A DNA stretch of 64,000 bases from CAWGCA01 sp963820955 (GCA_963820955.1 CAWGCA010000024.1:1-64000), one strand, 5' to 3'; positions 33,471 through 42,652 are shown, counted from the first letter of the stretch. The notes: generated by a model from the letters alone, not told the origin. Made by a program: numbers and translations.

Positions 33471-34487
33471 ATGAAGAGTTTTTCCTGCTTGTGCCTATTT
33501 CTACTGCTTGCTGTGGCGATTGCCCCTTACCCCTATGCCGCCTCGGTTGAAGAGGAGACGACGGCCGCAGAGCAGGGGGATTCCGCCAGTCAATACCGCC
33601 TGGCGCAAAGGTACGAGGCGGGCAAGGGTGTCGAACGGGATTTAGCCATGGCGGCCGAATGGTATCGCAAGGCCGCCGAACAAGGTCATGCCAAGGCACA
33701 GACCAATTTGGGCAATTTCTACCGTTCGGGCCGCGGCATCGATAAAGACCTTGGTGAGGCGTTGAATTGGTATCGGAAGGCCGCCAATCAGGGAGATACC
33801 AAGGCCCAGATCAACATCGCCATGATGTACGTCAGCGGTATGGGGGTGGAGAAGGACGAGGCGGAAGGTTTGAAATGGATACGCAGTGCAGCGGATCAGG
33901 GGGACACTCAGGCCATGGTGCATCTTGGTAACATGTACCGGATGGGTAAGGGCGTAGGCAAAGATTATGGCAAGTCGGTAGGGTGGTTTCGAAAGGCAGC
34001 GAATAAAAATGATCCGATTGCTCAGCACGAACTGGGCATAAGCTATTTCAGCGGCAAAGGCGTGAAACAGGATTATGTCCAGTCGGTCCGATGGCACCGC
34101 AAGGCGGCCGGGGAGGGTTATCCGCCGGCCCAATACAGCATGGGTCTACGCTACGCCAAGGGTAAAGGCGTGAATCAGGACTACAGTCAAGCCGCGGAGT
34201 GGTATCGCAAGGCGGCCAAACAAGGTCACCCCAGCGCCCAGAACAACCTTGCACTCATGTATCGAAAGGGCCAGGGGATCAGCCAGGACTACGGGGAGGC
34301 GTTGAAATGGTTCCGTAAGGGGGCGGAGAGTGGTCACCCCCAGGCCCAGTACAATCTCGGGAACATGTATCTGAAAGGGCAAGGCGTCAAATCGGATCCT
34401 GAAGAGGCCAGGAAGTGGTTCCGTAAGTCAGCGAAAGCCGGATACAAAGGTGCCAAAAAGGCACTGAATAGGATGCAGGGCAGTTAA
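33471..34487 (+). CDS. Sel1-repeat (SEL1-like TPR) exported protein
   Basis: The product is 338 aa. After a signal peptide (LCLFLLLAVAIAPYPYAAS) there are eight full 36-residue Sel1 repeats and part of a ninth. Each has the pattern A..G...AQ..LG..Y..G.GV..D...A..W.RKAA. Such solenoids act as adaptors in envelope stress or signalling. The repeats are regular and there is no catalytic domain. A perfect 9-bp hairpin follows the stop. No gene partner is obvious; a lipoprotein protease lies downstream. Confidence 0.92.
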   Translation: MKSFSCLCLFLLLAVAIAPYPYAASVEEETTAAEQGDSASQYRLAQRYEAGKGVERDLAMAAEWYRKAAEQGHAKAQTNLGNFYRSGRGIDKDLGEALNWYRKAANQGDTKAQINIAMMYVSGMGVEKDEAEGLKWIRSAADQGDTQAMVHLGNMYRMGKGVGKDYGKSVGWFRKAANKNDPIAQHELGISYFSGKGVKQDYVQSVRWHRKAAGEGYPPAQYSMGLRYAKGKGVNQDYSQAAEWYRKAAKQGHPSAQNNLALMYRKGQGISQDYGEALKWFRKGAESGHPQAQYNLGNMYLKGQGVKSDPEEARKWFRKSAKAGYKGAKKALNRMQGS

Positions 34488-34496
34488 CCCGCCAAT

Positions 34497-34518
34497 CAGG
34501 GCCTGTTAGCAGGCCCTG
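34497..34518. terminator. Hairpin after the Sel1 gene
   Basis: CAGGGCCTG (34497-34505) pairs perfectly with CAGGCCCTG (34510-34518) around a TTAG loop, ten bases past the stop. The strong GC stem fits a terminator, but it lacks a T-run. Confidence 0.6.
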
Positions 34519-34569
34519 CGTTGCATAGCGAAGTAAGCGGCACAGAATGCGTACCGCAATTGAATCCGG

Positions 34570-34722
34570 ATGAATAAAAAAGAAAAAAGAAAGGCGGAAC
34601 TGCTGAAGGAGTTGGCAGAGCGCCAAGTCAGTAACGCAGGGGAGGAGCTTATTTTTTCTGTGCTGGATTATCGGTTGCCAGATTATTGGGATGGAGTTCG
34701 GCTCCATGCGAAAATAGAATAG
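34570..34722 (+). CDS. Possible small protein, 50 aa
   Basis: ATG 34570 opens a frame to TAG 34722 whose product begins with a Lys/Glu-rich helix (MNKKEKRKAELLKELAERQ) and ends with an acidic/aromatic segment (LDYRLPDYWDGVRLHAK). The composition is protein-like. There is no clear Shine-Dalgarno sequence. No family is recognised. It lies between the Sel1 hairpin and the M48 gene. Confidence 0.4.
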   Translation: MNKKEKRKAELLKELAERQVSNAGEELIFSVLDYRLPDYWDGVRLHAKIE

Positions 34723-34855
34723 TTACTGGGACGAAAACTGCCGACGGTGCTTGTAATCGGAGACACTTCGGTGAAAAAATTATGAGAGGTTAAATCCTGC
34801 GGTTTGACTGTACTGCATAAGCCGATAGATACCTCCGAACTGTATGGATTGATTA

Positions 34856-35665
34856 ATGAAGCAAACTGATTTGAGGGGACAAGCCGTGCTCAAGCCGTTG
34901 GCAGCTCTGATTCTTATTCTGGTGATACTCCAAGGTTGTGCGACCTCACCCACCGGTCGCTCCCAACTGGTGCTTATGCCCGAGAGTGAGATGACCCAGA
35001 TGGGACTGCAGGCCTTTACCAATATCAAACAGGAGACCCCGATCGAGCAGGATCGCGCCACCAACAAATATGTAGACTGTGTGGCCCGGGCCATTATCCG
35101 GGAGGTCGGGGGCAGCTGGGAGGTGGTTGTTTTCAAAGACGATGCGGCGAATGCCTTTGCCCTGCCGGCCAGGAAGATCGGTGTCAATACAGGTCTGTTG
35201 AAGGTGGCGAAAAATCAGGATCAACTGGCCACTGTGCTGGGCCACGAAGTTGCACATGTCTTGGCCCATCACTCCAACGAACGAGTGTCCCAGAAGTTTG
35301 CGGTGGAACAGGGGCTGGGGCTGGTCAACGCCCTCGCCAGTCCACAGAGCGCTACCGGCCAGACGCTGATGGGATTGCTGGGCGTGGGGGCGCAATACGG
35401 CATACTGCTTCCCTATACCCGGGTCCAGGAGAGTGAGGCAGATGTGCTGGGCCTGGATCTGATGGCCAAGGCCGGTTTCAACCCCCGGGAGAGTGTCAGG
35501 CTCTGGGAAAACATGGGCCGTGCCGGTGGCGGCAAACCACCGGAGTTCCTCTCCACCCACCCTTCGCACAGTACGCGTATTCGCGATTTAAACGCACATA
35601 TGCCGGTGGCGGTCCAATATCAGACCAAGGCCTGGCAAATGGGTAAGCGCCCTGACTGTAACTGA
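34856..35665 (+). CDS. M48-family metallopeptidase lipoprotein (LoiP-like)
   Basis: The product is 269 aa. Lipobox LQGC has Cys28; the start region LVILQGCATSPTGRSQL is typical of LoiP/YcaL-type outer-membrane proteases. The zinc motif HEVAH (130-134) lies in ATVLGHEVAHVLAHHSNER, and the third ligand Glu is in QESEADVLGLD. It should be a periplasm-facing protease of damaged outer-membrane proteins. It stands apart from the Sel1 gene; the structured repeat copy 2 follows directly after its stop. Confidence 0.93.
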   Translation: MKQTDLRGQAVLKPLAALILILVILQGCATSPTGRSQLVLMPESEMTQMGLQAFTNIKQETPIEQDRATNKYVDCVARAIIREVGGSWEVVVFKDDAANAFALPARKIGVNTGLLKVAKNQDQLATVLGHEVAHVLAHHSNERVSQKFAVEQGLGLVNALASPQSATGQTLMGLLGVGAQYGILLPYTRVQESEADVLGLDLMAKAGFNPRESVRLWENMGRAGGGKPPEFLSTHPSHSTRIRDLNAHMPVAVQYQTKAWQMGKRPDCN

Positions 35666-35818
35666 AGGGTAGTTCGAAAAATTCCTTCCATGCAATTTTT
35701 CAATACGGCAATCGAAAAGCGCGATTTCCGATCGCCTTCATTTTCATGCGCTTACGCGCACGAAATTAGTGGTGCATCCCTGCACCTCACGAGCACCTCA
35801 AATTTTTCGAGGTGCCCT
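35666..35818 (+). repeat. Interspersed structured repeat, copy 2
   Basis: The same family and orientation as copy 1 (23162) and copy 3 (63363). It begins AGGGTAGTTCGAAAA directly after the M48 stop. The hairpins are TGCGC-TTAC-GCGCA (35747-35760), GGTGCA-TCCC-TGCACC (35771-35786) and GCACCTC/GAGGTGC (35793-35815). The inner base pair of the second stem is A-T here but G-C in copy 1, a compensatory change. The frame MQFFNTAIEKRDFR is shared. Confidence 0.8.
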
Positions 35819-35984
35819 GAAGAGAGGGATTCTCGTATGGTGCATGCGCCGCGCGCACCCGTAACAACACCTGAATTTCTGATTCTTGGCGCACGAGATC
35901 TGTTGCCCCTTGGGATGCACTGCGATGCTGTTTTGAATCAGTTGATGGCGCCCAGGGTTGCAATGGTGAGGCGATAAAGTGATC

Positions 35985-36902
35985 TCAGTCTTCACCCCAC
36001 ACCAGTTCGCCGGAGCCGGTCAGGTCATAACCGGAGAGCTGCGCCGCCAGTTGCTGGACGGGCTGTGATTTCAGACGGATGATCAAATCCTGAAACAGTC
36101 GCCGAAACCAGATGGTCCTCGGCAGGGCGAAATCGAACGACTCCCAGCCAAAGCTGATGAAGCCCAGGCCGAATTCGGTAGCGGTGGCACGTGCACCGGG
36201 TGCGACGTCGGCATGGTCCATGGCAATGGCCGCCGCTGCCTCGCGATCCGAGAAGAGGGTGAGTTCAGAGTTCAGCGAGCCGGTGTTCAGACCAAACGGG
36301 CCCAATACCTCCATGAGAAACCGTTGAGCGCCGGATCCCGTCTGGCGCAGCACCCAGCGGAAGCGCGGATCCAACATGGATTCTGGATCCTGAGTCTGCT
36401 TCAGCAGCCCCGGGCTGGCCATCAGACCCTGTTCCCGCCGGAACGCTCTGATCAGAATCCAGTTTTTGTACTGATCGTACTGGCGCAACAGGGCGGGGTG
36501 GCGAGTGTGGCTCTCGCTGTTCGGACCCCAGTGGATGCCACTGATGTCGGCCCGATGGGTTTGCAACAGTTTCAGCCCAGTCCTGGTGCCGGTGGGGGTA
36601 TAGCTGATAAGGGCGTGGGCGCCTGTATCCTGGGCAAATTCCAGTACCAGGCGGTAAAGCAACGGGTCATCGCTGCCGGCGATAATCAGTCGGTCGGTGA
36701 GCAGGCCGCTGTGGGATGATTCGAGCATCCAGCGGTCCACCAGTTCCCTTGGAAACATCCATTTCCCGGTGACCTTGGTAGCGGGAATCGCGCCTTCGTT
36801 GACCAGTGCGTAAATCTTTTTTTCGTTCAGGTGCAGATATTCCGCTACCTGCTTTACGCTCATGAACACGTCTGAAGCCGGTTGCAGAACGACGGACATC
36901 AT
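35985..36902 (-). CDS. HTH regulator with PBP-like sensor domain
   Basis: The product is 305 aa. The N-terminal MerR/excisionase-type helix-turn-helix (FMSVKQVAEYLHLNEKKIYA, then LVNEGAIPATKVTGKWMF) is followed by a periplasmic-binding-protein-like domain (PF12727-like) starting LIIAGSDDPLLYRLVLEF. Key segments are GTRTGLKLL and DREAAAAIAMDHADVAPGAR. Such regulators sense a small ligand, often an oxyanion such as molybdate or tungstate in related proteins. It overlaps fdhD by one base and is co-transcribed with it, so it probably regulates the formate dehydrogenase locus. There is no signal peptide. Confidence 0.85.
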   Translation of the reverse strand: MMSVVLQPASDVFMSVKQVAEYLHLNEKKIYALVNEGAIPATKVTGKWMFPRELVDRWMLESSHSGLLTDRLIIAGSDDPLLYRLVLEFAQDTGAHALISYTPTGTRTGLKLLQTHRADISGIHWGPNSESHTRHPALLRQYDQYKNWILIRAFRREQGLMASPGLLKQTQDPESMLDPRFRWVLRQTGSGAQRFLMEVLGPFGLNTGSLNSELTLFSDREAAAAIAMDHADVAPGARATATEFGLGFISFGWESFDFALPRTIWFRRLFQDLIIRLKSQPVQQLAAQLSGYDLTGSGELVWGED

Positions 36903-37774
36903 CAGGTCCTCGCGTGTTCGGTTCTTCCGTTCGAGTGGCCGGCGCGGATCGTTTTCGGCACCGCGTCGAACTCGATCCGGTCAGCACCGTTATAGATCAG
37001 AAAATGCTGGCCTTTGGCCCGCGCGATGAGGGTAACCCCCATCCTGCGAGCCAGTTCCAATCCCATCTGCGTTGCTCCCGAGCGGGACAGGAGAATGGGT
37101 ATGTTCATCTGTGCGACTTTGATGACCATCTCCGAAGTGAGCCGGCCGGTGGTGTAAAACAACTTATCGTGCCCGGCTGTGCCTTGCAGCCACATGTGGC
37201 CGGCCAGGGCATCCACCGCATTATGGCGGCCCACATCCTCGACGAAACGGATGATTTCCCGGTCCTGGCAGAGGGCACAGCCGTGTACCGCACCGGCCCG
37301 CCGGTAGACCTCGTTGTGTTCGTTAATGCGCCGCAGCAGGCCATAGATAAGGGATTGCTTCAGGCTTACCCGGGGCAGCCGGATCTGCTCCAATTCCTCC
37401 ATCAGATTTCCGTAGACAGTTCCCTGGCCACAGCCGGTAGTCACTGTCTTTCGCCCCAGCTTCTGGTCCAGCCCCTTGACCCCGGAAAAGGTGGTCACGG
37501 CGGCAGAGTCGGTCTCCCAGTCCACCTGAATCGCATCTATCTCACTGATACCGGATATCAGCCGCTGGTTGCGCAGCCAACCCAGCACCAGCAGTTCGGG
37601 CTGGGTGCCCAGGGTCATCAATGTGATGATCTCACGCTTATCCAGATAGATGGTGAGTGCCCGTTCGGCCGCGATATGACCCTCGCGGGGAAGGCCGAAC
37701 TCGTCAATCGCGGTGACAGCCGTGGCCGCATCCAGGCCGGCGTCGGTCATTCTGGGTTGGTGCATACCATGCAT
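36902..37774 (-). CDS. fdhD: FdhD formate dehydrogenase sulfurtransferase
   Basis: The product is 290 aa. FdhD passes sulfur from IscS to the molybdenum cofactor of formate dehydrogenase. Visible are the N-terminal LTIYLDKREIITLMTLGTQP, TVTTGCGQGTVYG, the cysteine pair in GAVHGCALCQ, the motif VEDVGRHNAVDALAG and the glycine-rich FYTTGRLTSEMVIKVAQM. It follows moaA by two bases on the minus strand and overlaps the PBP-like regulator. FdhA is on the other arm of the locus. Confidence 0.95.
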   Translation of the reverse strand: MHGMHQPRMTDAGLDAATAVTAIDEFGLPREGHIAAERALTIYLDKREIITLMTLGTQPELLVLGWLRNQRLISGISEIDAIQVDWETDSAAVTTFSGVKGLDQKLGRKTVTTGCGQGTVYGNLMEELEQIRLPRVSLKQSLIYGLLRRINEHNEVYRRAGAVHGCALCQDREIIRFVEDVGRHNAVDALAGHMWLQGTAGHDKLFYTTGRLTSEMVIKVAQMNIPILLSRSGATQMGLELARRMGVTLIARAKGQHFLIYNGADRIEFDAVPKTIRAGHSNGRTEHART

Positions 37775-37776
37775 CC

Positions 37777-38802
37777 TCAGCCGCCGGTAGCATTCATATG
37801 ACGGAATATTACCGGTTGGCCGCTCAGGTCAAACTCGTGCCCTTTGGGTTTGATCTCCATAGACTGAATCAGGGCCCTGCGCAAGGGTTCGTCCTGCGTA
37901 GGGTTGGCCCGCACTACCCGCCGCAGGTCTACAGAGTGCTCCTGCCCCAGGCAAAGCAGGAGGCGGCCTTCGGCGGTTATTCGGACCCGGTTGCACTGGT
38001 CGCAGAAGTTGTGGCTGTGGGGTGAAATGAAGCCGACGCGCGTATCGCTGCCGGCCAGTCGATAATAGCGTGACGGCCCGCCAGTGCTCTCCATTGTGTC
38101 AATCAGGTCATAGTGTCTGCGCAAGTCATTCAGTATCTCATCACTGGAATAGTAGGCCTCACGCCGGTTGTGATCACTGATTTCACCCAATGGCATCTCT
38201 TCGATAAAGCTGATGTCTGTCCCTCGGTCCCGGGCAAAGGCCACCAGGTCGGATACCTCATCATGGTTGCGGTGTTTGAGGATAACCGCATTGATCTTTA
38301 TCCGCTGGAAACCGGCGGCCAGCGCCGCATCCAATCCGGCCAGGGTGCGTCTCAGGTCGCCTACCCGGGTAATCGCTCGGAAACGATCCGGTTTGAGGCT
38401 GTCAAGGCTGATGTTGACCCGCTTGACGCCGGCCTCGTGTAGCGCCTTGGCATAACGGGGAAGCTGGGTGCCGTTGGTGGTCAATGTCAGGTCCCGGAGC
38501 CCTTCGAGTGCGCCAAGTTCCTGAAATACCTTGAGGATGTTTCGGCGGGTCAGGGGTTCACCCCCGGTGATTCGAATCTTGCTGACCCCGAGATCGACGA
38601 AACTCCGGCCGATGCGAATAACCTCCTCCAGGGTCAGCAGTTGTGATCGTGGGGCAAACTGCATCTTCTCATCCATGCAGTAGACACAGCGCAAATCACA
38701 GCGGTCGGTGACCGAGATACGCAGGTAGCTGATTCTGCGCCCGAAGCGGTCGATCAGATGCCGGGAGGGGGGGGGTGGTCGCTCATTTTCCGCTGCATGC
38801 AT
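37777..38802 (-). CDS. moaA: MoaA GTP 3',8-cyclase
   Basis: The product is 341 aa. It is a radical-SAM enzyme for the first step of molybdenum-cofactor synthesis. The N-terminal cluster motif is CDLRCVYCMDEK, followed by RITGGEPL. The C-terminal second cluster cysteines lie in SHNFCDQCNRVRITAEG and LLLCLG. It has an intact C-terminus, though it ends in NATGG rather than the usual tandem GG alone. It heads the minus arm moaA-fdhD-regulator of the formate locus. Confidence 0.94.
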   Translation of the reverse strand: MHAAENERPPPPSRHLIDRFGRRISYLRISVTDRCDLRCVYCMDEKMQFAPRSQLLTLEEVIRIGRSFVDLGVSKIRITGGEPLTRRNILKVFQELGALEGLRDLTLTTNGTQLPRYAKALHEAGVKRVNISLDSLKPDRFRAITRVGDLRRTLAGLDAALAAGFQRIKINAVILKHRNHDEVSDLVAFARDRGTDISFIEEMPLGEISDHNRREAYYSSDEILNDLRRHYDLIDTMESTGGPSRYYRLAGSDTRVGFISPHSHNFCDQCNRVRITAEGRLLLCLGQEHSVDLRRVVRANPTQDEPLRRALIQSMEIKPKGHEFDLSGQPVIFRHMNATGG

Positions 38803-39193
38803 AGGCGTGACTCAACAGTAACTCATCGCATAACAGACGCAAGAACCGTACCTGTGAACTCGATCAGGGCGGATGCCGTGGCAGAATTAGCAGTTTTTCA
38901 GCGATGACTAAGTATCCTTCGTCACCCCCCGCTGCCGGTTTTTGGTGAATTCCATCGTTTACAGGTGAAAAAGACCCTGGGTGATCTGGTCCGCTGGAGT
39001 GTTTTGACCCGGTTGCCAGTGCTGGCTGGGACATTATGCCCCTATCTCGCGTTGAAACCGCTGACTATGATTCCGTTTCTTTTCCCCCCAACCTTCCGGC
39101 AACCTGGTGTTTGGAAATCTTCGCCCACAGGTCTGGTACGCGGCTTGCAGGAGATTTGTGTCTTGGAACGTAGCAGGAGTTGCGGTTTTAGCC
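38803..39193. other. Divergent promoter region of the formate locus
   Basis: These 391 bases separate the leftward moaA-fdhD-regulator arm from the rightward fdh genes. Both arms should start here. I looked for a sigma-54 element (TGGCAC-N5-TTGC) and could not find one with the right spacing. An AGGAG at about 39171 is 16-19 bases from the DUF3305 start. No RNA or gene is seen. Confidence 0.5.
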
Positions 39194-39718
39194 ATGCGAT
39201 CCGATATTTCCAGCGATCAGATCCCGGAGACCTTTCCGGTCGCCGTGATCATGGAGCGGAGGCCATCCACGGTCAGCCGCTGGTCCGATTTTGAATGGCG
39301 GGCGCTTGGGGTCACCGTTGGAGCGCAGGGTAACGGGTCCGATGCCACTCCCAAACTGATGCGTGAGCACGAAGAGACCCGTCAATACCTGCATTCGGGC
39401 CTGGCGCTGACCCTGCATCGGGACGAGTGTGATAGCTATTATCACAATCTGGTCTCCCCGGTGCCGCGTTGTTACGTCGTGGCAAGGGAAGCGGAAGACG
39501 GGGTGCCGGAGCCCTTCCTGGTCAGTCTCAGCTTCGACGAGGCCCATGCCTATCTGGAAGGGGAGGACACGATCTATGCGGTTGATATACCGCCGGAACT
39601 CTATCGCTGGACCGAGCTGTTCGTGTTGGCCAACTATGCGCCGGAGAGGCGCAGAAAACGCAAACGTGAGGATTGGAAAAACGCGGCTAGAGGCCCTAAT
39701 GCGCACCAAATCCGATGA
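39194..39718 (+). CDS. DUF3305 protein of the formate dehydrogenase locus
   Basis: The product is 174 aa and is recognised by FPVAVIMERRPSTVSRWSDF near the start and FVLANYAPERRRKRKRED near the end. DUF3305 and DUF3306 proteins occur in formate dehydrogenase clusters but have no known reaction. They are likely maturation factors. ATG 39194 opens the conserved domain; the frame continues upstream to 39107 without typical composition. It overlaps the DUF3306 gene by 20 bases. Confidence 0.85.
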   Translation: MRSDISSDQIPETFPVAVIMERRPSTVSRWSDFEWRALGVTVGAQGNGSDATPKLMREHEETRQYLHSGLALTLHRDECDSYYHNLVSPVPRCYVVAREAEDGVPEPFLVSLSFDEAHAYLEGEDTIYAVDIPPELYRWTELFVLANYAPERRRKRKREDWKNAARGPNAHQIR

Positions 39719-40271
39719 TGTTAAATCCGAGGAAGAATTTCTAGCTCGTTGGTCCCAGCGCAAGCTGCAGGCCGGCAGTGAGGAAGCGGCATCGCAACTG
39801 GAGCAACCAGTCCCGCTCAGCCAGGAGGCGGCGGAGGCGCTCCCTACCGACGCGGATATGCCATTGCTCGACAGCCTGACACCGGAGTCTGACTACACCG
39901 GTTTTCTCTCCCCCCGGGTCAGTGCGGAGTTACGGCGGGCGGCGTTGCGCAAACTTTTCCAGTACGCGGAATTTAATCTTCGCGACGGACTGGATGACTA
40001 CGACGATGACTTTACCAGTTTTGCCAAGCTGGGAAACATTGTTACCGCCGAGATGCGCCGCCGGCTGGAGATGGAAGAGGAAAGATGCAAATCGTCCTCG
40101 GCAGAAGACGATGCCGAAGAACCGGCTGGGAAAACGGTCTCTGAGCAGGCCGGCGACCAGCTAGAGGAAGGGGATGCCGCAGCGCATGACCAATCAGAGC
40201 AGGAGCAGGTGGACAGGGCGGCTGATCTGAGTAAACAGGATGCCGTCCGGAAAGAGGGCCTGGAGAGATGA
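39699..40271 (+). CDS. DUF3306 protein of the formate dehydrogenase locus
   Basis: The product is 190 aa from ATG 39699. It has the DUF3306 pattern FLARWSQRKLQAG near the N-terminus and LRKLFQYAEFNLRDGLDDYD in the middle, with an acidic, low-complexity tail. The family is unassigned in function but tied to formate dehydrogenase genes. The much longer upstream frame (39429) is not used because the domain begins here. It overlaps both neighbours, so the three genes are coupled. Confidence 0.85.
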   Translation: MRTKSDDVKSEEEFLARWSQRKLQAGSEEAASQLEQPVPLSQEAAEALPTDADMPLLDSLTPESDYTGFLSPRVSAELRRAALRKLFQYAEFNLRDGLDDYDDDFTSFAKLGNIVTAEMRRRLEMEEERCKSSSAEDDAEEPAGKTVSEQAGDQLEEGDAAAHDQSEQEQVDRAADLSKQDAVRKEGLER

Positions 40272-41875
40272 CCAGAACAATCAACCTCGCCGCGGCGGCA
40301 GCTGCCCGAGCAGCCGTGGAGCACCTCGATATTGAACCCGCGGATAGGGTCGAGTACCGGTCTCAGGGGCTGGTTGCGGTCATCGGCGGACCGGAGGCGA
40401 TGGAGTTCGCACCTCGATTATGTGAACCCTTGCGCCCCCGGGTCGTGCTGACCAATGGTGCAGAGGAGCCGGGAGTGCCGGTGATCCCGGTTGGGGGACG
40501 ATCCCTGCGGATAGATGGCTACATGGGGGCGTTCAAGATACGGCTCGGGGAAGCGGGCAGCCCAGCCAGTGAGACCCTGCCAGTGGACCTTATTCTGGAC
40601 CTGACTCCGGTGCCTCTGCTTGGCATGCCGGTCAAACCACCCGGTTATCTCTGCAGCGGGACCGACGAGACCAGTCTGGCAGCCGCGCTGGAGCAACTTA
40701 GCTCGCTCATCGGCACGTTTGAGAAGCCCCGTTTCTTCGAATATGACCCCTCGGTCTGTGCCCACGGCCGGTCCGGCCAGATTGCCTGCAATCGCTGCAT
40801 CGATAGTTGTCCGGCCGAAGCCATTGTCGGGCTGGCCGAGAGGGTGGAGGTCGATCCCTACCTCTGTCAGGGAGGGGGCGTGTGCGCAAGCGTCTGTCCG
40901 ACCGGTGCCATTCGCTACACCTTTCCCCGTGCGGCCGACACGCTGAGCCGGGTGCGTATCATGCTGCGCGCCTACCTTCAGGCCGGCGGCGAACAACCGG
41001 TGATTATCTTTGTCTCCAGCCAGGATGTCGGATCGCTGGCCCCGCTGCCCGCCAACTGGCTGCTGGTTGCCGTCGAGGAGTTGGCCAGTGTCGGGCTGGA
41101 GGTCTGGCTTTCGTCTCTCGCCTATGGTGCCTGTCGCGTGCTGATGGTGGATGGCGGTTCTATGCCGGACCGGGTTGGTCAGGCATTGGAGCTGCAGTTT
41201 GAGACGGTACGAGCCATCCTGGGTGGATTGGGCTATTCGGGGGATGCTATCGCACTGCGTTCTGTGGCCACCCTGACTGCCGAGGAACAATCCGTCATGC
41301 CGCCGATTCAACCGGCGGGCTACTACGCCCTGGCCGACAAACGCCAGACGGCTTATCTGGCGATAGACTATCTCCATGGACAGACCGGGCGCGCAAAGGC
41401 GATGGTAAACTTGCCGGCCGGGGCGCCATTCGGCAGCGCGGAGGTGAAGGCGGCCGCCTGCACGCTTTGTCTCGCCTGCGTCGGCGTCTGTCCCGGCAAG
41501 GCGTTGCAGGATGGCTATGATCGACCGGAGCTTCGGTTTATTGAAGCCAACTGCGTCCAGTGCGGTCTCTGTACCCGCACCTGCCCGGAGGACGCTATTT
41601 CAATCAGTCCACGGCTTCTGTTCGAACCCCAGGAACGCACCAAGCCTCGAATTTTGCACCAGGACGAACCCTTCTGCTGCCCCTCCTGTGGTAAACCCTT
41701 TGCCACTCGTTCGGTCATCAGCAAGATGCTGGACAAACTGAAACAACACCCGATGTTTCAGACGGAGCGCGCCAGGCGTCGACTCACCTTGTGCGACGAC
41801 TGTCGGGTGGTGGATATCGTGCAGGATTCCGAGGCAATGGAGGCGGGATTAGAGCCGCCATCGATTGGCCATTAA
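40268..41875 (+). CDS. 4Fe-4S ferredoxin-type protein of the formate locus
   Basis: The product is 535 aa. Several cysteine motifs are visible: C near 161 with CNRCIDSCP, then CQGGGVCASVCP, later CTLCLACVGVCP and CVQCGLCTRTCP. A Zn-ribbon-like CCPSCGKPF and a CDDC follow at the end. It therefore carries at least four iron-sulfur cluster sites. The family sits next to DUF3305/3306 and is likely to help assemble or donate electrons in formate dehydrogenase. There are no membrane helices. It overlaps DUF3306 by four bases (ATGA). Confidence 0.87.
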   Translation: MTRTINLAAAAAARAAVEHLDIEPADRVEYRSQGLVAVIGGPEAMEFAPRLCEPLRPRVVLTNGAEEPGVPVIPVGGRSLRIDGYMGAFKIRLGEAGSPASETLPVDLILDLTPVPLLGMPVKPPGYLCSGTDETSLAAALEQLSSLIGTFEKPRFFEYDPSVCAHGRSGQIACNRCIDSCPAEAIVGLAERVEVDPYLCQGGGVCASVCPTGAIRYTFPRAADTLSRVRIMLRAYLQAGGEQPVIIFVSSQDVGSLAPLPANWLLVAVEELASVGLEVWLSSLAYGACRVLMVDGGSMPDRVGQALELQFETVRAILGGLGYSGDAIALRSVATLTAEEQSVMPPIQPAGYYALADKRQTAYLAIDYLHGQTGRAKAMVNLPAGAPFGSAEVKAAACTLCLACVGVCPGKALQDGYDRPELRFIEANCVQCGLCTRTCPEDAISISPRLLFEPQERTKPRILHQDEPFCCPSCGKPFATRSVISKMLDKLKQHPMFQTERARRRLTLCDDCRVVDIVQDSEAMEAGLEPPSIGH

Positions 41876-41986
41876 CATTTTTTTGTCAGTTGCCTCTGAC
41901 TTTTGCTCCCTATTGGTAATTATTTTTCTCCGGACCCTGGCCTGCCGATTGCAGGACTGTAAGGAGATGACAGGAGGAACTCGGTG

Positions 41987-42652
41987 ATGAGCCCCCAGCC
42001 AGACATCCGCCGCGACAAGCAAAACAATGGCCCTGAGGTGGTGACACCGTCTGCAGCAGTTCAGGATGAGGAACCCTACCCGGAAGAACAGCGCTATCGT
42101 GCCGGTGCCTACGGTCTGTTGGCCTCCCTGTTGCGAACACCACCCGGCGTGGAGGTGTTGAGCCAGGCGGTTGCGTTGCCCGCAAGGGCCGAAGGTAAAG
42201 ATGAAATGACTGTCTCGATCTCCATGCTGGGGTTGGCCGCGCGCACCACCACCGAGAGCGCGGTAAACGACGAATATCACGCCCTGTTTATCGGTTTGGG
42301 GCGAGGTGAACTGGTGCCCTACGGTTCCTGGTATCTGACCGGCTTCCTGATGGAGAAACCCTTGAGCCTGTTGCGGGACGATCTGGTGGCTCTGGGATTC
42401 GAGCGAAGCGCGCAGACCCGGGAACCCGAGGATCACGTGGCCGCCTTGTGTGAGGTGATGGCGCTGTTGATTACCGAGGGACGGTCTTTGGAACGGCAAT
42501 CCCGTTTCTTCGAGACCCATATGTCGCCTTGGATAGGGCGTTTTTTTCAGGATCTCAGTACCGCCGATAACGCGGTTTTTTACCGCGCCGTGGGGCGTTT
42601 TGGTTCCGCCTTCACGAACCTGGAACAGCGCTATCTGGCGATGGAAGTTTGA
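41987..42652 (+). CDS. TorD-family chaperone of formate dehydrogenase
   Basis: The product is about 221 aa. It is a helical TorD/DmsD-type chaperone, recognised by YRAGAYGLLASLLRTPP, LNDEYHALFIG-like VNDEYHALFIGLGRGELVPY and FFETHMSPWIGRFF. It should bind the Tat leader of FdhA and hold it until the cofactor is loaded. AGGAGG lies just before the GTG-ATG pair at 41984-41989. A 111-base spacer separates it from the preceding gene. Confidence 0.85.
   Translation: MSPQPDIRRDKQNNGPEVVTPSAAVQDEEPYPEEQRYRAGAYGLLASLLRTPPGVEVLSQAVALPARAEGKDEMTVSISMLGLAARTTTESAVNDEYHALFIGLGRGELVPYGSWYLTGFLMEKPLSLLRDDLVALGFERSAQTREPEDHVAALCEVMALLITEGRSLERQSRFFETHMSPWIGRFFQDLSTADNAVFYRAVGRFGSAFTNLEQRYLAMEV

Larger units (their letters stand above)
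34488..34855. other. Spacer between the Sel1 gene and the M48 gene
   Basis: Of these 368 bases, the first part holds the hairpin at 34497-34518 and the middle the possible 50-codon gene at 34570-34722. Apart from these I see nothing in the stretch. Confidence 0.5.

Noticed and set aside
35690..35977. Frame in repeat copy 2 as an independent gene
   Set aside because: Same reasoning as for copy 1; the hairpins explain the conservation at least as well.
38803..39193. Sigma-54 promoter for the fdh operon
   Set aside because: A TGGAACG and a TTGC occur near 39162-39184 but with the wrong spacing.
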